64,000 nucleotides of DNA from Chelonoidis abingdonii (lineage: Eukaryota > Chordata > Testudines > Testudinidae), in the NCBI RefSeq assembly GCF_003597395.2, contig NC_133778.1, positions 17,397,248 to 17,461,247 of the forward strand. The letters are read 5' to 3'. The stretch's first letter is position 1; the number at the start of each line of letters is the position of its first letter. The position numbers were made by a program, and so were the translations under genes. The notes under the pieces are model-generated. The model did not search any database. It saw only the letters and a program-made list of their open reading frames with translations, and was not told the origin of the DNA. Below, piece after piece: positions 56,401-63,475 of the stretch.

Positions 56401-59100
56401 TGCAATTTAATCAATCAAATTCTCAGTAAGATTTCATTCTGTGACTGGGATTACAGCCCTGTTTTATCAATGTCTGTCTTTTTATCAAAGGAAAACAGAA
56501 ATTAAAAAAAAACCTGTGAAACTTGCTTGTGAGCTGAAATACACCTGAATTTCTCTGTGTGTGGACTTCAGCGCCCACTAATGGTGGGAAAAGGCTCAGA
56601 AAAGAACCCCCAGGAGTTTTGGAAACCTATTGCTGTGCTTTTTGTCACTTTTCTGAGCTGACATGATATCAGAATTTGGCATTTTAATCCTGTTAATAAA
56701 ATTTAGGTTATTCATGGAATCCAAGGCCAGAAGGGACTGTGATGTTCATATAGTCTGGCCTCCTGTATGACACAGGCCATAGAACTTCCCAGAATTAATT
56801 CGTAGAACATGTTTTTTAGAAAACCATCCACATTTTTAACTAGTTGTTATAACATAATAAGCAATATGGACTTTGTAGACTGATCTTAGTACTATGTGGC
56901 ATCACACTTTGAAAAGATATTTAAGCTTTTATATCAGGGGTGGCCAAACTTACTGATCCTCTGAGCCACATACAGTGAAACCCCACAGGTGCGGGGCTGT
57001 GGCTTCTCTCCGGCTTCAAGAGGAGCCGTGACCCCAAGCCTGCCAACAGAGAGCACTGGCGCCCGCAGCCTCAGAGTTCTCTGTCCCTGGCAGGCGAAGG
57101 ACCGTGGCTCCTCTTGAAGCCGGAGAGAAGCTGCAGCCCCGCGTCTGCTGGGGACAGAGAGCACTGGCGCCCACAGCCTTGGAGTTCTCTGTCCCCGGCA
57201 GGTGCGGGGCTGCAGCTTCTCTCCCCTGCCATAGTATTGGGAACCACTGGTACAGTACTGTATTATGCCTTAAAGGTGAGCCAACCTATGATCACATTAT
57301 ATGCGATTTTGCATTATGGCGGGGCGCATTATTGCGAGGTTTGACTGTACTATAATCTTCAGAAGTTTGGGAGCTTAGTGCGCTTGCTTGAGGCTTCTGC
57401 CCTGCAGCAGGGTAGTGGGACTAAGCCCTACGAGAGGCACCTGCCAGTCCTCAGGGCTTCAGCAAGAGCGGAGCTAAAAGCCCCGAGCCCTGGCAGGGAC
57501 CTCCTACAGGGCTGAAGCCCCTGGATTCCCTCTCCACTGGGCAGAAGCCCATAGCCCCACCAACCCACTGCAGGGCAGAAGCCCTGAGCTCCCCCTACTC
57601 CAGTCTGGTAGGTGAAGAATGCCACACTTGAACTGTAAAAGAGCCGCATGTGGCTTGCAAGCTGCAGTTTGGCCACCCCTGTTTTATAGGCTAATGTAAA
57701 TCCAGCAAATGTTTAAGGCTTATTATTTTGCATTTACATTGGAAAAAAATTCATTCCAACTAAGACAGCGCAAATTTCTTGTTTTTTCAGTCCTATCACA
57801 AGCCATTCTGGAAGTTTGTTATAATTTTCCGATAGAAATCTATTGAACTTTTTGGATAACTATTCCTAGGGCCACAGTGTGAGGCATATCTCTGAAAAGC
57901 AAACTATCTTCCGTTGTTCCTGTTTCTGTAGGTAAAAATGGAGACCTCCTTCCTACTACAGAAGAGGCGGAGGAACTGGAACGGGCTCTGCAGGCTGTAA
58001 CTTCTCTTGAGTGCCTGAGTACCATTGGAGTACTTACACAGACAGATGGTGTGCCAGTTCAGGAGCTATCAGATAGAGGGATAGGGGTGTTCACCACAGG
58101 TGCTGGAGCTCCAGGAATGCCGTCCTTGAGCAGAGAGGTTAACGCGGACCTGGGGGAGCTGTTGAATGGGCGTATAGTACATGATAATTTCTCCAGTCTG
58201 GAGCTGGATGAGAACTTGCTCCGTTCTGCTACCTTGTCTAACCCATCTACGCCCCTGGCAGGGCAGATCCAGGGGCAGTTCTCTGCCCCAGCCAACGTTG
58301 GCCTTACTTCTGCCACTCTGATAAGCCAGAGTGGACTTGGGGAGAGAGCCTTCCCAGGACAGTTTCATGGACTTCATGATGGCAGCCATGCCTCCCAGAG
58401 GCCACACTCTGCCCAGCTGCTGAGCAAGGCAGATGACCTAATCACCTCACGACAGCAATACAGCAGTGACCATTCGCACTCCTCACCCCACGGAAGCCAT
58501 TACGATAGCGAGCATGTGCCGTCTCCCTACAGCGACCATATCACATCCCCCCATGCCACATCCTATTCTGGTGATAACTTGGCAGCTACCTTCTCAGCAG
58601 AGATGCCCATTATGGCACAGCACTTGCTCCCACCGCAGCTGGAGGTGCCACTTAGCGGGGTGGTGAACCCCAGAACTCACTGGGGAAATCTCCCTGTCAA
58701 TCTTGGTGACCCCTCTCCGTTTAGCAACCTTCTTGGTGCCGATGGACACCTTCTTTCCACCTCCCTGTCCACACCACCTACCACCTCGCACTCAGAGACC
58801 ACACAGCCTGCCTTCGCCACTGTGACCCCCAACAGCTCCAGTGTGCTTCCGGGGTTACCGCAGACCAGTTTTAGTGGCATGGGTCCTGCCTCTGCTGAAC
58901 TAATGGCCTCCACTTCCCCCAAACAGCAACTCCCTCAGTTCAGCGCAGCCTTTGGCCATCAGCTGAGCTCACACAGTGGCATTCCTAAGGACCTGCAGCC
59001 CAGCCACAGCTCCATAGCTCCTCCCACAGGCTTCACAGTAACAGGTGCCACAGCTACTAGTACCAATAATGCATCTGCTCCCTTCACCACCTCTAACTGA
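24956..59100 (+). CDS. INO80D: INO80 complex subunit D (whole spliced gene, 9 coding exons)
   Basis: Joining 24,956-25,173; 32,116-32,870; 36,493-36,601; 48,753-48,977; 50,878-50,987; 53,614-53,747; 55,182-55,399; 55,973-56,130; 57,932-59,100 gives 3,096 nt and 1,031 residues with no internal stop. The protein matches vertebrate INO80D almost throughout, as I remember it (human about 1,027 residues). It is a metazoan-specific subunit of the nuclear INO80 ATP-dependent chromatin remodeller. Visible parts are two C3H zinc-module pairs (C18, C25, C36, H39 / C51, C62, C75, H78 and C450, C459, C470, H473 / C486, C496, C510, H513), a glutamine run near 201-213, a basic nuclear signal at 535-563, an acidic stretch at 590-642 and an S/T/P/H-rich C-terminus. 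The start is the first in-frame ATG and gives the family's usual N-terminus. Its molecular role within the complex is not well defined. Confidence 0.96.
25760..25930 (+). mobile_element. MIR/CORE-type SINE
   Basis: The run gattgaggcacagaaattaa, then atgacttgcccaaggttaca, then ctgtggcagagccaggagtt, then gccttagccacaagacca is the typical MIR/CORE-SINE wording in its reptile form. Confidence 0.8.
28210..28430. repeat. Possible palindromic MITE
   Basis: The runs ttaactgcactaatgtgttg, cacattaattggtccatgtc and gtgctttaatgtactgct resemble a turtle MITE with 'ttaatgtgctac' ends, but the boundaries are unclear. Confidence 0.35.
29409..29777. mobile_element. 353-bp hAT-type element with 8-bp TSD
   Basis: The element at 29,417-29,769 starts CAGGGATTATCAAACTTC and ends ACAGTTTGAGAACCACTG. 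The flanks are ATCTATAG (29,409-29,416) and ATCAATAG (29,770-29,777), with one mismatch. The interior is GC-richer than the intron and has internal repeats of 'agcctgagcc' type. Non-autonomous. Confidence 0.87.
30984..31176 (-). mobile_element. 189-bp mariner-like MITE nested in a hAT element
   Basis: The element at 30,986-31,174 has inverted ends CACCTCTACCCCGATATAAC and GTTATATTGGGGTAGAGGTG with TA on both sides. It is the reverse-oriented relative of the copy at 10,016-10,203. It lies wholly inside the 30,778-31,726 hAT element, so it is part of that element's history or a later insertion. Confidence 0.87.
31232..31388 (+). repeat. Three-copy GC-rich tandem repeat
   Basis: About three units of roughly 50 bp share the core gccaccgagctggggctggg, then aagga and ctctcccc. 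They lie within the hAT interior. Copies differ by a few substitutions and small length changes. Confidence 0.75.
32116..32870 (+). CDS. INO80D: INO80D exon 3
   Basis: The acceptor is cacttttgaag|GTACTGC (32,115/32,116) and the donor is CATTTAG|GTAGGT (32,870/32,871). This largest internal exon encodes residues 73-325. It completes the first zinc pair (C75, H78), then a basic run (87-95, KKERKKKND), a conserved region ending in an acidic stretch (FNEEDDDLKK), a basic helix-like segment (KLQSKLAQNRQRQRE), a Pro/Gln region with CAG-encoded glutamines at 32,503-32,535, and a conserved ...LQRLVKLCT segment. Reading on past the donor meets a stop (TAG at 32,876), which supports the splice. Confidence 0.96.
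32503..32540 (+). repeat. CAG/glutamine repeat in exon 3
   Basis: A run of three CAG codons, then CCACTG, then five CAG codons encodes QQQPLQQQQQ at about residues 202-211. As I remember the human protein, the run is shorter here (QQQPPQQ), which would account for part of the length difference. Confidence 0.7.
33209..33502. mobile_element. 294-bp hairpin-rich MITE
   Basis: The ends are GGCCACGTCTATACGACGCG and a diverged inverted copy ending GTGTAGACCTGGCC. TAT follows the right end and precedes the left end, so the target duplication may be TA or TAT. Three internal palindromes lie in series: 33,254-33,274 with 33,288-33,308 (20 of 21 paired), 33,318-33,333 with 33,346-33,361 (16 of 16) and 33,415-33,439 with 33,449-33,473 (22 of 25). 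The element is CpG-rich against an AT-rich intron, which suggests a fairly young insertion. Superfamily (PIF/Harbinger or mariner) uncertain. Confidence 0.82.
35150..35345. repeat. Palindromic MITE-like repeat
   Basis: The phrases acattttcaaaagtacctac, gtaggtgcttttgaaatttt and ctgctttggaaacttggcc, with inverted 'ttaggttcctaaat' parts, match the common amniote palindromic repeat with 'taggtgcttttgaaaat' ends. Confidence 0.6.
35376..35427. repeat. T14 run facing A35 run
   Basis: Fourteen T's, then CTT, then 35 A's. The two homopolymers are complementary and could form a hairpin. The exact length is prone to sequencing or assembly error. Confidence 0.85.
36493..36601 (+). CDS. INO80D: INO80D exon 4
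   Basis: The acceptor is tcctctactcag|GACTGG (36,492/36,493) and the donor is CATGA|GTAAGT (36,601/36,602). It encodes about residues 325-361: LDWSEDSGEELEDSEQ, then a conserved SPYQVAWSIRETLRYERH segment. It is short and highly conserved relative to the human protein as remembered. Entry phase 1, exit phase 2. Confidence 0.95.
37315..37435. repeat. Palindromic amniote repeat
   Basis: The arms cctagattcaggaaaggacc, then taagcatgtacttaaatccc, and tttaagcagacactgaaatg, then ctttttgaatcaggatg are diverged inverted copies. Confidence 0.5.
39560..39875. mobile_element. Palindromic MITE ending tgtagacgtaccc
   Basis: The two halves are inverted around 39,680: cctgggttaactgacttagg, ctctgagaccctctccctgg and gagcctgagatagttgacat are related by inversion. 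The right end, gtgtagacgtaccc, is the typical 'gtagacatacccc' end of a large turtle MITE group. A poly-T run interrupts it near 39,835. The left end is not well defined. Confidence 0.55.
39874..40294. mobile_element. 405-bp hAT-type element containing another repeat
   Basis: The ends CAGGGGTGAAAGTAA (from 39,882) and TTACTTTCACCTCTA (to 40,286) are inverted. The flanks CCATAAAA and CCACAGAA match at 6 of 8 positions. Within it, about 39,975-40,072 (agagtcctgtggcatcttat, then gagctttcgtgggtgaatac) is a separate dispersed turtle repeat. Duplicated 'ccctttaaat...ccagccc' GC-rich units follow. Confidence 0.75.
40395..40605 (+). mobile_element. MIR/CORE-type SINE (degraded)
   Basis: The run gcctgggttctgttcctaga, then tgctactggctgattatgtg, then cctctgagatggatgtaagt, then gaaagcaccttgggatctgt follows the MIR/CORE-SINE order. 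Diverged. Confidence 0.65.
40636..41196. mobile_element. 545-bp hAT-type element
   Basis: The element at 40,644-41,188 starts CAGGGATCTCAAACAC and ends GACTTTGAGACCCCTG. The flanks CCGAAGAT and CCTTAGAG match at only 5 of 8 positions, so the insertion is older. There is no transposase. Three short open frames inside follow the GC-rich interior and are not genes. Confidence 0.7.
41690..42030 (+). mobile_element. CR1 3' region, well preserved
   Basis: The sequence runs from about gctgcctggtgagtcttgcc, through gatcgccatatttggggtcg, ggaaggaattttcctccagg and gcatggggcacgggtcactt, to gtcagactagatgaccataa and ggtcccttctgatctta. This is the long 3' untranslated part of turtle-type CR1. It is well preserved, so the copy is relatively recent. 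It is 5'-truncated, as expected for CR1. Confidence 0.85.
42225..42300 (+). repeat. Turtle-type dispersed repeat
   Basis: The run ggggtacttgtagtacctta, then gagactaacacatttatttg, then ggcataagcttgtgtgt is a fragment of a very common turtle repeat also represented inside the element at 39,882-40,286. Confidence 0.6.
42897..43535 (-). mobile_element. Candidate solo LTR (639 bp)
   Basis: It begins TGTCAGGATG and ends CTCTGACA, so it has TG...CA with 6-bp inverted ends TGTCAG/CTGACA. The flanks are CGGG on the left and CCGGG on the right, a near match allowing one extra base. No internal retroviral gene or partner LTR is seen. Orientation is uncertain. Confidence 0.5.
43740..43764. repeat. TA microsatellite
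   Basis: About ten TA units. Confidence 0.9.
44040..44642 (-). mobile_element. Solo LTR with 4-bp TSD (endogenous retrovirus relic)
   Basis: The segment 44,044-44,638 (595 bp) begins TGTTG and ends CAACA and is flanked by ATGC on both sides (44,040-44,043 and 44,639-44,642). TG...CA ends and a 4-bp duplication fit an ERV1-like (gammaretrovirus-type) LTR. TATAAA-like sites are readable on the minus strand (near 44,221-44,228 and 44,570-44,577), so that orientation is favoured. No internal viral gene is present. It remains as a recombined solo LTR. Confidence 0.72.
45326..45975 (-). mobile_element. Probable LTR or promoter-bearing repeat
   Basis: The segment begins TGTAATGG and ends CCATCACA, of LTR length (650 bp). 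On the minus strand it carries a CCAAT box (45,867-45,871) and a TATAAAA box (45,842-45,848) at promoter-like spacing. I could not find matching flanking duplications, so the LTR status is not proved. GC-richer than the surrounding intron. Confidence 0.45.
47885..48245. repeat. Cluster of palindromic and turtle-type repeats
   Basis: 47,890-47,970 contains cggaagtcaatgggaatttt and aggccaggatttcactcc, a palindromic repeat. 47,985-48,095 is the antisense copy of the repeat at 18,394. 48,130-48,245 contains gccagattctaatcgtattt and ggtgtaaacccagggcagga, another palindromic repeat. Confidence 0.55.
48753..48977 (+). CDS. INO80D: INO80D exon 5
   Basis: The acceptor is gttttcttcacag|GTCAG (48,752/48,753) and the donor is ACCAG|GTTAGA (48,977/48,978). 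It encodes about residues 361-436. It starts with an acidic serine cluster (SDDDDSDSRSS), followed by a conserved helical, Cys- and Arg/Lys-rich stretch (TQLCTYFQQKYKHLCRLERA, then ESRQKKCRHTLRKALL). The donor GTTAGA is weaker than average. Entry and exit phase 2. Confidence 0.95.
48978..50877 (+). other. INO80D: Intron 5 (1.9 kb)
   Basis: GT...AG, phase 2, ending in gtacttttgtttcag. It has a palindromic repeat at about 49,270-49,350 (cactgaagtcaacggcaaaa ... attgacttcattagggtcag) and a 'ggtgaaattcaccc'-type repeat at about 50,435-50,560. No exon seen. Confidence 0.85.
50878..50987 (+). CDS. INO80D: INO80D exon 6 (second zinc pair, first half)
   Basis: The acceptor is acttttgtttcag|CACAAGCC (50,877/50,878). 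The donor is TTTCAAC|GTATCCTCTT (50,987/50,988), of U12 type. The exon encodes residues 436-472 plus the first base of codon 473. Zinc ligands C450, C459 and C470 lie here, and the fourth ligand, H473, is split by the following intron (C|AT). The segment KALPFTRHCFQ is highly conserved. Confidence 0.95.
52040..52205 (-). mobile_element. MIR/CORE-type SINE
   Basis: The run gactttgagcaagtcacttc, then gcttctctataccttct, then ggctgtaaaatgagggtggc, then gtaaagggctttgaggc is the standard MIR/CORE-SINE core. The strand is given by relation to the copy at 25,760. Confidence 0.8.
52791..52972 (+). mobile_element. CR1 3' end
   Basis: The sequence runs from ctatcagggtagttaagtta and tggaataagcttccaaggga, through ggaggtttttaagaagaagt, to ggctggacttgatgccctct, aaggtcccttccagccctg and tgattctat. 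This is a CR1 3' coding end and 3' UTR with its terminal octamer-type repeat. Well preserved, 5'-truncated. Confidence 0.88.
53335..53351 (+). repeat. C17 homopolymer
   Basis: Seventeen C's in a row. The length is unreliable in most sequencing methods. Confidence 0.9.
53614..53747 (+). CDS. INO80D: INO80D exon 7 (second zinc pair, second half)
   Basis: The acceptor is aaacgcatag|ATATCC (53,613/53,614) and the donor is AAAATG|GTAAGT (53,747/53,748, phase 0). Together with exon 6 it gives CFQ-H-ILLNRSQQLFSSC. It encodes residues 473-517 with ligands C486, C496, C510 and H513. A nearer AG at 53,602-53,603 would insert 10 bases and break the frame, so it is not the working acceptor. Confidence 0.95.
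53748..55181 (+). other. INO80D: Intron 7 (1.4 kb), with a possible alternative last exon
   Basis: GTAAGT...caaaag, phase 0. A second strong acceptor lies inside it at 54,317-54,318 (see the separate entry). AATAAA occurs at about 54,889-54,894. Otherwise nothing recognised. Confidence 0.8.
54319..54429 (+). CDS. Candidate alternative terminal exon of INO80D
   Basis: A long T-rich and then CT-rich tract ends in ctctccag at 54,318. Joined in phase 0 to exon 7 (ends ATG), the sequence reads 36 open codons (VNPQCPYQRPEDCPPFF...) and stops at TGA 54,427-54,429. An AATAAA lies about 460 bases downstream. The product would keep both zinc pairs but lose the nuclear signal and C-terminal half. It resembles no known isoform I can recall, so it may be a chance acceptor. 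Confidence 0.3.
   Translation, partial: VNPQCPYQRPEDCPPFFPLLGTSKPCVTTIIIKIED
55182..55399 (+). CDS. INO80D: INO80D exon 8 (nuclear localisation region)
   Basis: The acceptor is ttctttctccaaaag|GATAAT (55,181/55,182) and the donor is ATACG|GTGAGT (55,399/55,400). It encodes residues 518-590: DNFLRGDNSRK, a QQQ, then a dense basic tract (535-563, with KPRKKTK and KKHKKKRRRGPRR) that should serve as a nuclear localisation signal, and a Pro/Ser-rich end (SLPVEISHIR). The basic tract is essentially identical to the human protein as I remember it. Confidence 0.96.
55400..55972 (+). other. INO80D: Intron 8 (573 bp)
   Basis: GTGAGT...tgtctctccag, phase 2. The shortest intron. No repeat recognised. 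Confidence 0.9.
55973..56130 (+). CDS. INO80D: INO80D exon 9 (acidic segment)
   Basis: The acceptor is actgtctctccag|GAGCCC (55,972/55,973) and the donor is TTTGAAG|GTATAT (56,130/56,131). It encodes residues 590-643: SPSTPELSTDELPDD, then an acidic conserved run ending DLQDFDFFEG. The Asp/Glu-rich, Phe/Leu-studded character is like that of a protein-interaction or activation region (inference). Confidence 0.95.
56708..56830 (-). mobile_element. CR1 3'-end fragment (antisense)
   Basis: The run ttcatggaatccaaggccag, then aagggactgtgatgttcata, then tagtctggcctcctgtatga, then cacaggccatagaacttccc is the reverse complement of the CR1 3' UTR. Confidence 0.85.
56927..57689. mobile_element. 747-bp hAT element with a nested Tigger-like MITE
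   Basis: The element at 56,935-57,681 starts CAGGGGTGGCCAAAC and ends GTTTGGCCACCCCTG, perfect 15-bp inverted ends. The flanks are TTTTATAT (56,927-56,934) and TTTTATAG (57,682-57,689), one mismatch. The outer element contains 'gagccac'/'gagccgcatgtggctt' sequence typical of turtle hAT copies. A second element (56,973-57,347) sits inside it. Confidence 0.9.
56971..57349. mobile_element. 375-bp Tigger/pogo-like MITE nested in hAT
   Basis: The element at 56,973-57,347 starts CAGTGAAACC and ends GGTTTGACTG, with TA on both sides, consistent with a Tc1/mariner-type (pogo/Tigger) insertion. Its GC-rich interior has perfect 26-bp inverted arms at 57,002-57,027 and 57,106-57,131. A related direct copy of the left arm's flank lies near 57,199-57,224. 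Confidence 0.8.
57932..59100 (+). CDS. INO80D: INO80D exon 10 (last coding exon)
   Basis: The acceptor is gttcctgtttctgtag|GTAAAAATGG (57,931/57,932). The stop is TGA at 59,098-59,100. It encodes residues 643-1,031. A conserved helix comes first (LPTTEEAEELERALQAVTSL), then a region with ELSDRGIGVF and LGELLNGRIVHDNFSSLELD, then a long low-complexity S/T/P/H/Q-rich tail (for example SSDHSHSSPHGSHYDSEHV) that is probably disordered. It matches the human C-terminus closely in memory, ending ...SAPFTTSN. Upstream of the first Met at 58,051 the frame is open back to the acceptor. Confidence 0.97.
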
Positions 59101-61624
59101 GCTGATCTGTCTGTATTTGCAGGCAGATGGGGACCCTATGTTTTCTATCTTCTTTTTCCTCTGTATTGTCCTCCCCTTCCTTTGAAGAGGATTTTGTTTT
59201 GTTTTGTTTTTTAAAAGAGGGGGTTAAATAAACCTCCTGCTTCCGTACAGACCAGGTGGCCCCTCAGTGAACCTTGCTCTGGTGTTCACATGTGCTGTTC
59301 ATGCACTGGTGCTCATTTATTACTGGCAGGTTCACCAAACCCCAAAAATGTCCTTAAGGATACAGCACAGTTACTGGATGTAATTGACCTTAGCAGTAAG
59401 ACCTAGAAATGGGACGATACCTCAAATTACCAATGCACGTTACTGTTTCCTAGGGTTAAGATCAGTGCTTTCCATCCCATTAGCATGTCATGTAGGAAGT
59501 TTTTTATAGTGGGGAAAAGTCTCTTGGTTTTAAAAAAATAAAAAAGGTAGCATCTGGGCATGGAAAGTTGGCTCCACACTCGGGTTTGGTAATGGTTCAC
59601 CGAAGCACTGAAGACCATGGTTCAATTATTCATTTGACAACTCCTTAAAAATGGTCTTTTGACCTCCTCTGTGGGCGTGTGTGTTTGAGGAAGCAGCAGT
59701 TCCTTGTAATCTGCTGCTGAGACAACAGTAGTTGTGTCCTCTTCTGAAATTGGTCACTGTTCCTACTGAATGTTGATTTATTTTTTTTATTTTAGATTCA
59801 TTGAGCAGAGAGGGGATTGACTGACTAGGGCAAATAGGTTTTACCTGTTTGCCCAGGGCACTGAGGGTTGTTGCTGTTTCAAAGGTTAGCCCAGGGAGAA
59901 AAGATAAGAAAATGGGAAGATTGAAATAATGGTCTAGTCAAGACTCATGCAGAAGTTCCCACCAGTGCTGAATTACTGTGATGTTGTAGTGTTGATGATT
60001 TGCCTTCTCAAATGTGGCTTTGTCCAGAACTCTGCACAGCCGGTGTTTCCTAGCTGAAACTGGAAGAATTCTATTGGTATGTATCCGAATGGTACCCATT
60101 CAGACAAATCTACGTCAGGCCCCTTTGGTAAATTTAAAATTACTAAACTTCTCAAACTATCTGTTGCTGTTGAGACTCTTTCTATAATGTGATTTTGTAA
60201 CAGGAGCCATATGGTTTTTGAGACACTTGTGAGACTGATGCTCTATATGTGAAGTTGAATGTATGTGGGAACCAGCGGGTACATAATTTTGTGGTTACCA
60301 AAACTAAGCTTACTTAAGCAAAATAGGGAAATTCCTTCTATCAACAATACCTTGTTGCTTTTATTCCCTGTTTGCTGAAAATGCTTTTAAGTCTCCATGG
60401 TCATAATGTCAGCTTCTTATAAAGGCAGTGGATTCTTCTTATATCTGTTTCTTCCCTAAAGAAAAATAAAAAATCACAAAGAGTTTGCTTGAATCATGTA
60501 ATCTCCCTCTTCTCCCTTCCCTCTCTGTCCCCAAAAAAGGAATGTGCTTGAGGAAAATTGTGACTTTATAACTAGCCACTGTGTGAAAGTAATTCCTACC
60601 TGATGGCTATCAAAAGTCTCCATTGTTTGGTTTGCTTCTGAGATGCATGTGAGAGAAGATGAGAAAGCAAAGCAAATCTGTCTCTCCTCATGTTGAAGGT
60701 AGTTTCATTATGAGGGTTAATAATTTCTTTGAGCAAGGGATTATTCAACTGAGTTCAGTTATTCCCTAGTATGTGGACAGTAATATATTTTCCCTCAATA
60801 TATGTATTCTGTTCATGCGAGTGATGGGGCCCAAACCCTCTGCTCCCAGACTTCCTGAGGGTAGGGGTTGAGATCTGGATCCAAACTTCCTGGGTGCAGC
60901 CCATCTCGTGTTTATATCCCACTAGTTATAGCCATTCCTGTCTTTATAAAAGCTTTGTCCCTTTTTAATTGTAAAGAAATAAGCCCTTTGGGTACATCCC
61001 TTGCTGAAATTGCAAGCATATGTGGGTGGAGGGGGAAACATTTATTTTCAGGTTTTTGATATTGGGAAATCCTTATTCCCATACCTGGTCAAATGGGGCT
61101 TAATATTCTAATAAATCCCAGTGTTCTTAAGTGTGGTCTAAGTTTGTCTGTAACTGATTTAAATGTTTTCAAATCATGTCATAAGTTGAAATGAGGCTTA
61201 ACAAAACCCCACTATATTGTCCCACTGATTGAGGAATGCCCATTGATATTGTGAAGTGAGGAAAAGCTGATAGGAATTTTTTTTTTTTTTTAATTCTGTT
61301 CTCTCCCTTCCCTGCGTGCTTGTGAGGAGACAAATGTTTGATTTGCATTATTTTCCGTTGTGTTAATATACGTTCTTTAGTGTATTGAGATGATTGATTG
61401 AAAAAGAAGGGTGAACTAGTTTGCCAAATGGGTAAATAATCAATTGTTAAATCTACCAGTATTAAATGTCATGTGACAGTATGTTCTACAGATTAGTTTG
61501 AGGATTTTGATTTATGAAATATTTCTGACGCTTGTCAAAATTTGTAAAGGAACAGCAGCCTGTTCTCTTCTTCCCACACATTCATCACTTTCGTTTACCT
61601 ACCAGTAGAGAAAACGCTTGGGCC

Positions 61625-61735
61625 CAATTTCTGATCTCAGTTCCATCCGTGTAAATCATGGAGTAATTCTCTTAGCCAGATGAGTTACTATGGATTTACA
61701 CCAGTGTAACTCAGAACAGAATCTGGCTCTTAATC
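61625..61735. repeat. Palindromic amniote repeat
   Basis: The arms tgatctcagttccatccgtg, then taaatcatggagtaa, and ttactatggatttacaccag, then tgtaactcagaacagaatct are diverged inverted copies. Confidence 0.6.
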
Positions 61736-63389
61736 TGATCATTTATTTAGGCTGGGATTTTCCAAGATGCCCAAGAGAATGTAGGTGCGTAATTCCTGTT
61801 TTGAAATCAGATTCCCATAAGGCAACTTTGGAAGTCTCACCCTGTAGATCTCAGCTTTATGGATCTGTGGGTGATTTTTCCTAAACATTGGCTGCATAAC
61901 ATTTTTCATGAGCAGATTGAGTTTGCAAAAAAGCTGCACTTCTTTAAACAAGTTTTCTATTTGCCATGCATTAGAAAAGGAATCCCTGTCTACTTTCCAG
62001 TATAGAGCTTTGAAGTGGTCAAGATTGTTGCCAGTTGCAGGTTCACCTCATCTAATTGAAGTATAACTAATTTAATGAAGGTGCATCCTAGTAAGCAGTT
62101 CTCATTTTAGGTCCTAAATCTGCAGTGAGCACCACGCAGATGGATCCCTATACCCGCACAAAGCCCACTAACTTCACCCACATAGAGTTCAGTGCAGGAT
62201 CAGCACCATAGTGTTGTGGGAAGAGTAGTGGACCCAAGGACAAGGGGTTATACAGCCAGACATGTCACTTCTCTCCCGCCAGAAAATACATTTGTTTCAT
62301 ATGGGATTTGTCTTGGTTCTTACGGCTGCCATTGGTATGGTTTTCATTCATGCTCTCTTGAAAAGGGTGACTCTCCTATAATGCAGCAATTAGCACTAAT
62401 TACCCTTTTACCAAAGAGTCAGTGTAGCAATTCCAATCCATTTGTTGAAATGATCAGTATCTGCTGTGCCACTTATACATGAAATGAACAGAATAAAGCT
62501 AGTTTAGTAACTAAAAATTATGTTCTTTCTATAAATTTGGGGTTTTAAAGAATTAGAATGCATTTGACAGAGAAGTGTAGAAGCAGTAATGTCTTTTTGG
62601 GTAGTAATGTCAGGTGATTTTAGCACAGAGGCATAAGAATTGGCAGAGATTACACTCTTGACAAAGGTTAACTTTGCTTGGACAATTTATGGAGGCCAGT
62701 GAGGGCCAGCATGATGCTGGCCTGGTTTATAAAGCAGTTACGTCTAATATATATTCCATACAGTGAGAATTTCCTTTGATCATTCAGTTTATTTGTCAAA
62801 TTTAGCACTGGCATAAGCGGACTCAGATTCTATTGGCTGTTTAATGGGAAAAAAGGAGTGAAATGAAAGGCTGGTCCATTGGCTCTACTACTTGCTATAT
62901 TATGAGAAGTACCTTTGAATATCATCCACCTTCCCTTTGGTCAAGACATTTGTTTGTTTCCTTGCCTCTGATTGCCTTTATGTATTTGCACATCTTAACA
63001 ATGAACATTTGTTCAAAAATAACTTACTGCGGTTCTGCTTAACCCACTGAGTGCCAGACTATGCAATAGAAGGACTTTCCAGTTTCATGTCATAGGTTCA
63101 TGAAACAAAGGACTGTTCTTTCTTAAGCAATTTAAGGTTCTCATTTGGTAAGCATTTCTAGGGTCCCTCCTTGAGAAGCTTGTAATCTTCCAGCAAACAT
63201 TGGAGATGAGATTGCAAGCACAAATGCAAGAGAAATATTTTTGCTGTCAGGAATGTGTGTTTGTTCTTCACTGGGAGGGGGCAGAAGAAGCTAACTTTTA
63301 AAAAATAATAGCTTCATTGAAAGCTTTATTACTGACTTCATGAATTGCTTTCTTTGGAGATCATGATCCTAATATTTAGACTTTGAGAG

Positions 63390-63475
63390 GTCAGATTCTC
63401 AGCTGGTGTAAATTAGTATGGCTGTATCAGCTTCATTGAAGCTGTGCTGATTTACCAGAGCTAAGGCTCTGGCTG
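63390..63475. repeat. Palindromic amniote repeat
   Basis: The run cagattctcagctggtgtaa, then attagtatggctgtatcagc, and its inverted partner gctgtgctgatttaccagag, then ctaaggctctgg flank a cttcattgaag centre. Confidence 0.7.

Larger units (their letters stand above)
56131..57931 (+). other. INO80D: Intron 9 (1.8 kb)
   Basis: GTATAT...cctgtttctgtag, phase 1. It contains a CR1 tail and a nested hAT/Tigger-like insertion (56,935-57,681). The 106-codon frame at 56,185-56,505 is unsupported. Confidence 0.85.

Noticed and set aside
58059..58407. Minus-strand frames opposite the last coding exon
   Set aside because: Shadows of the conserved INO80D exon 10 on the + strand.
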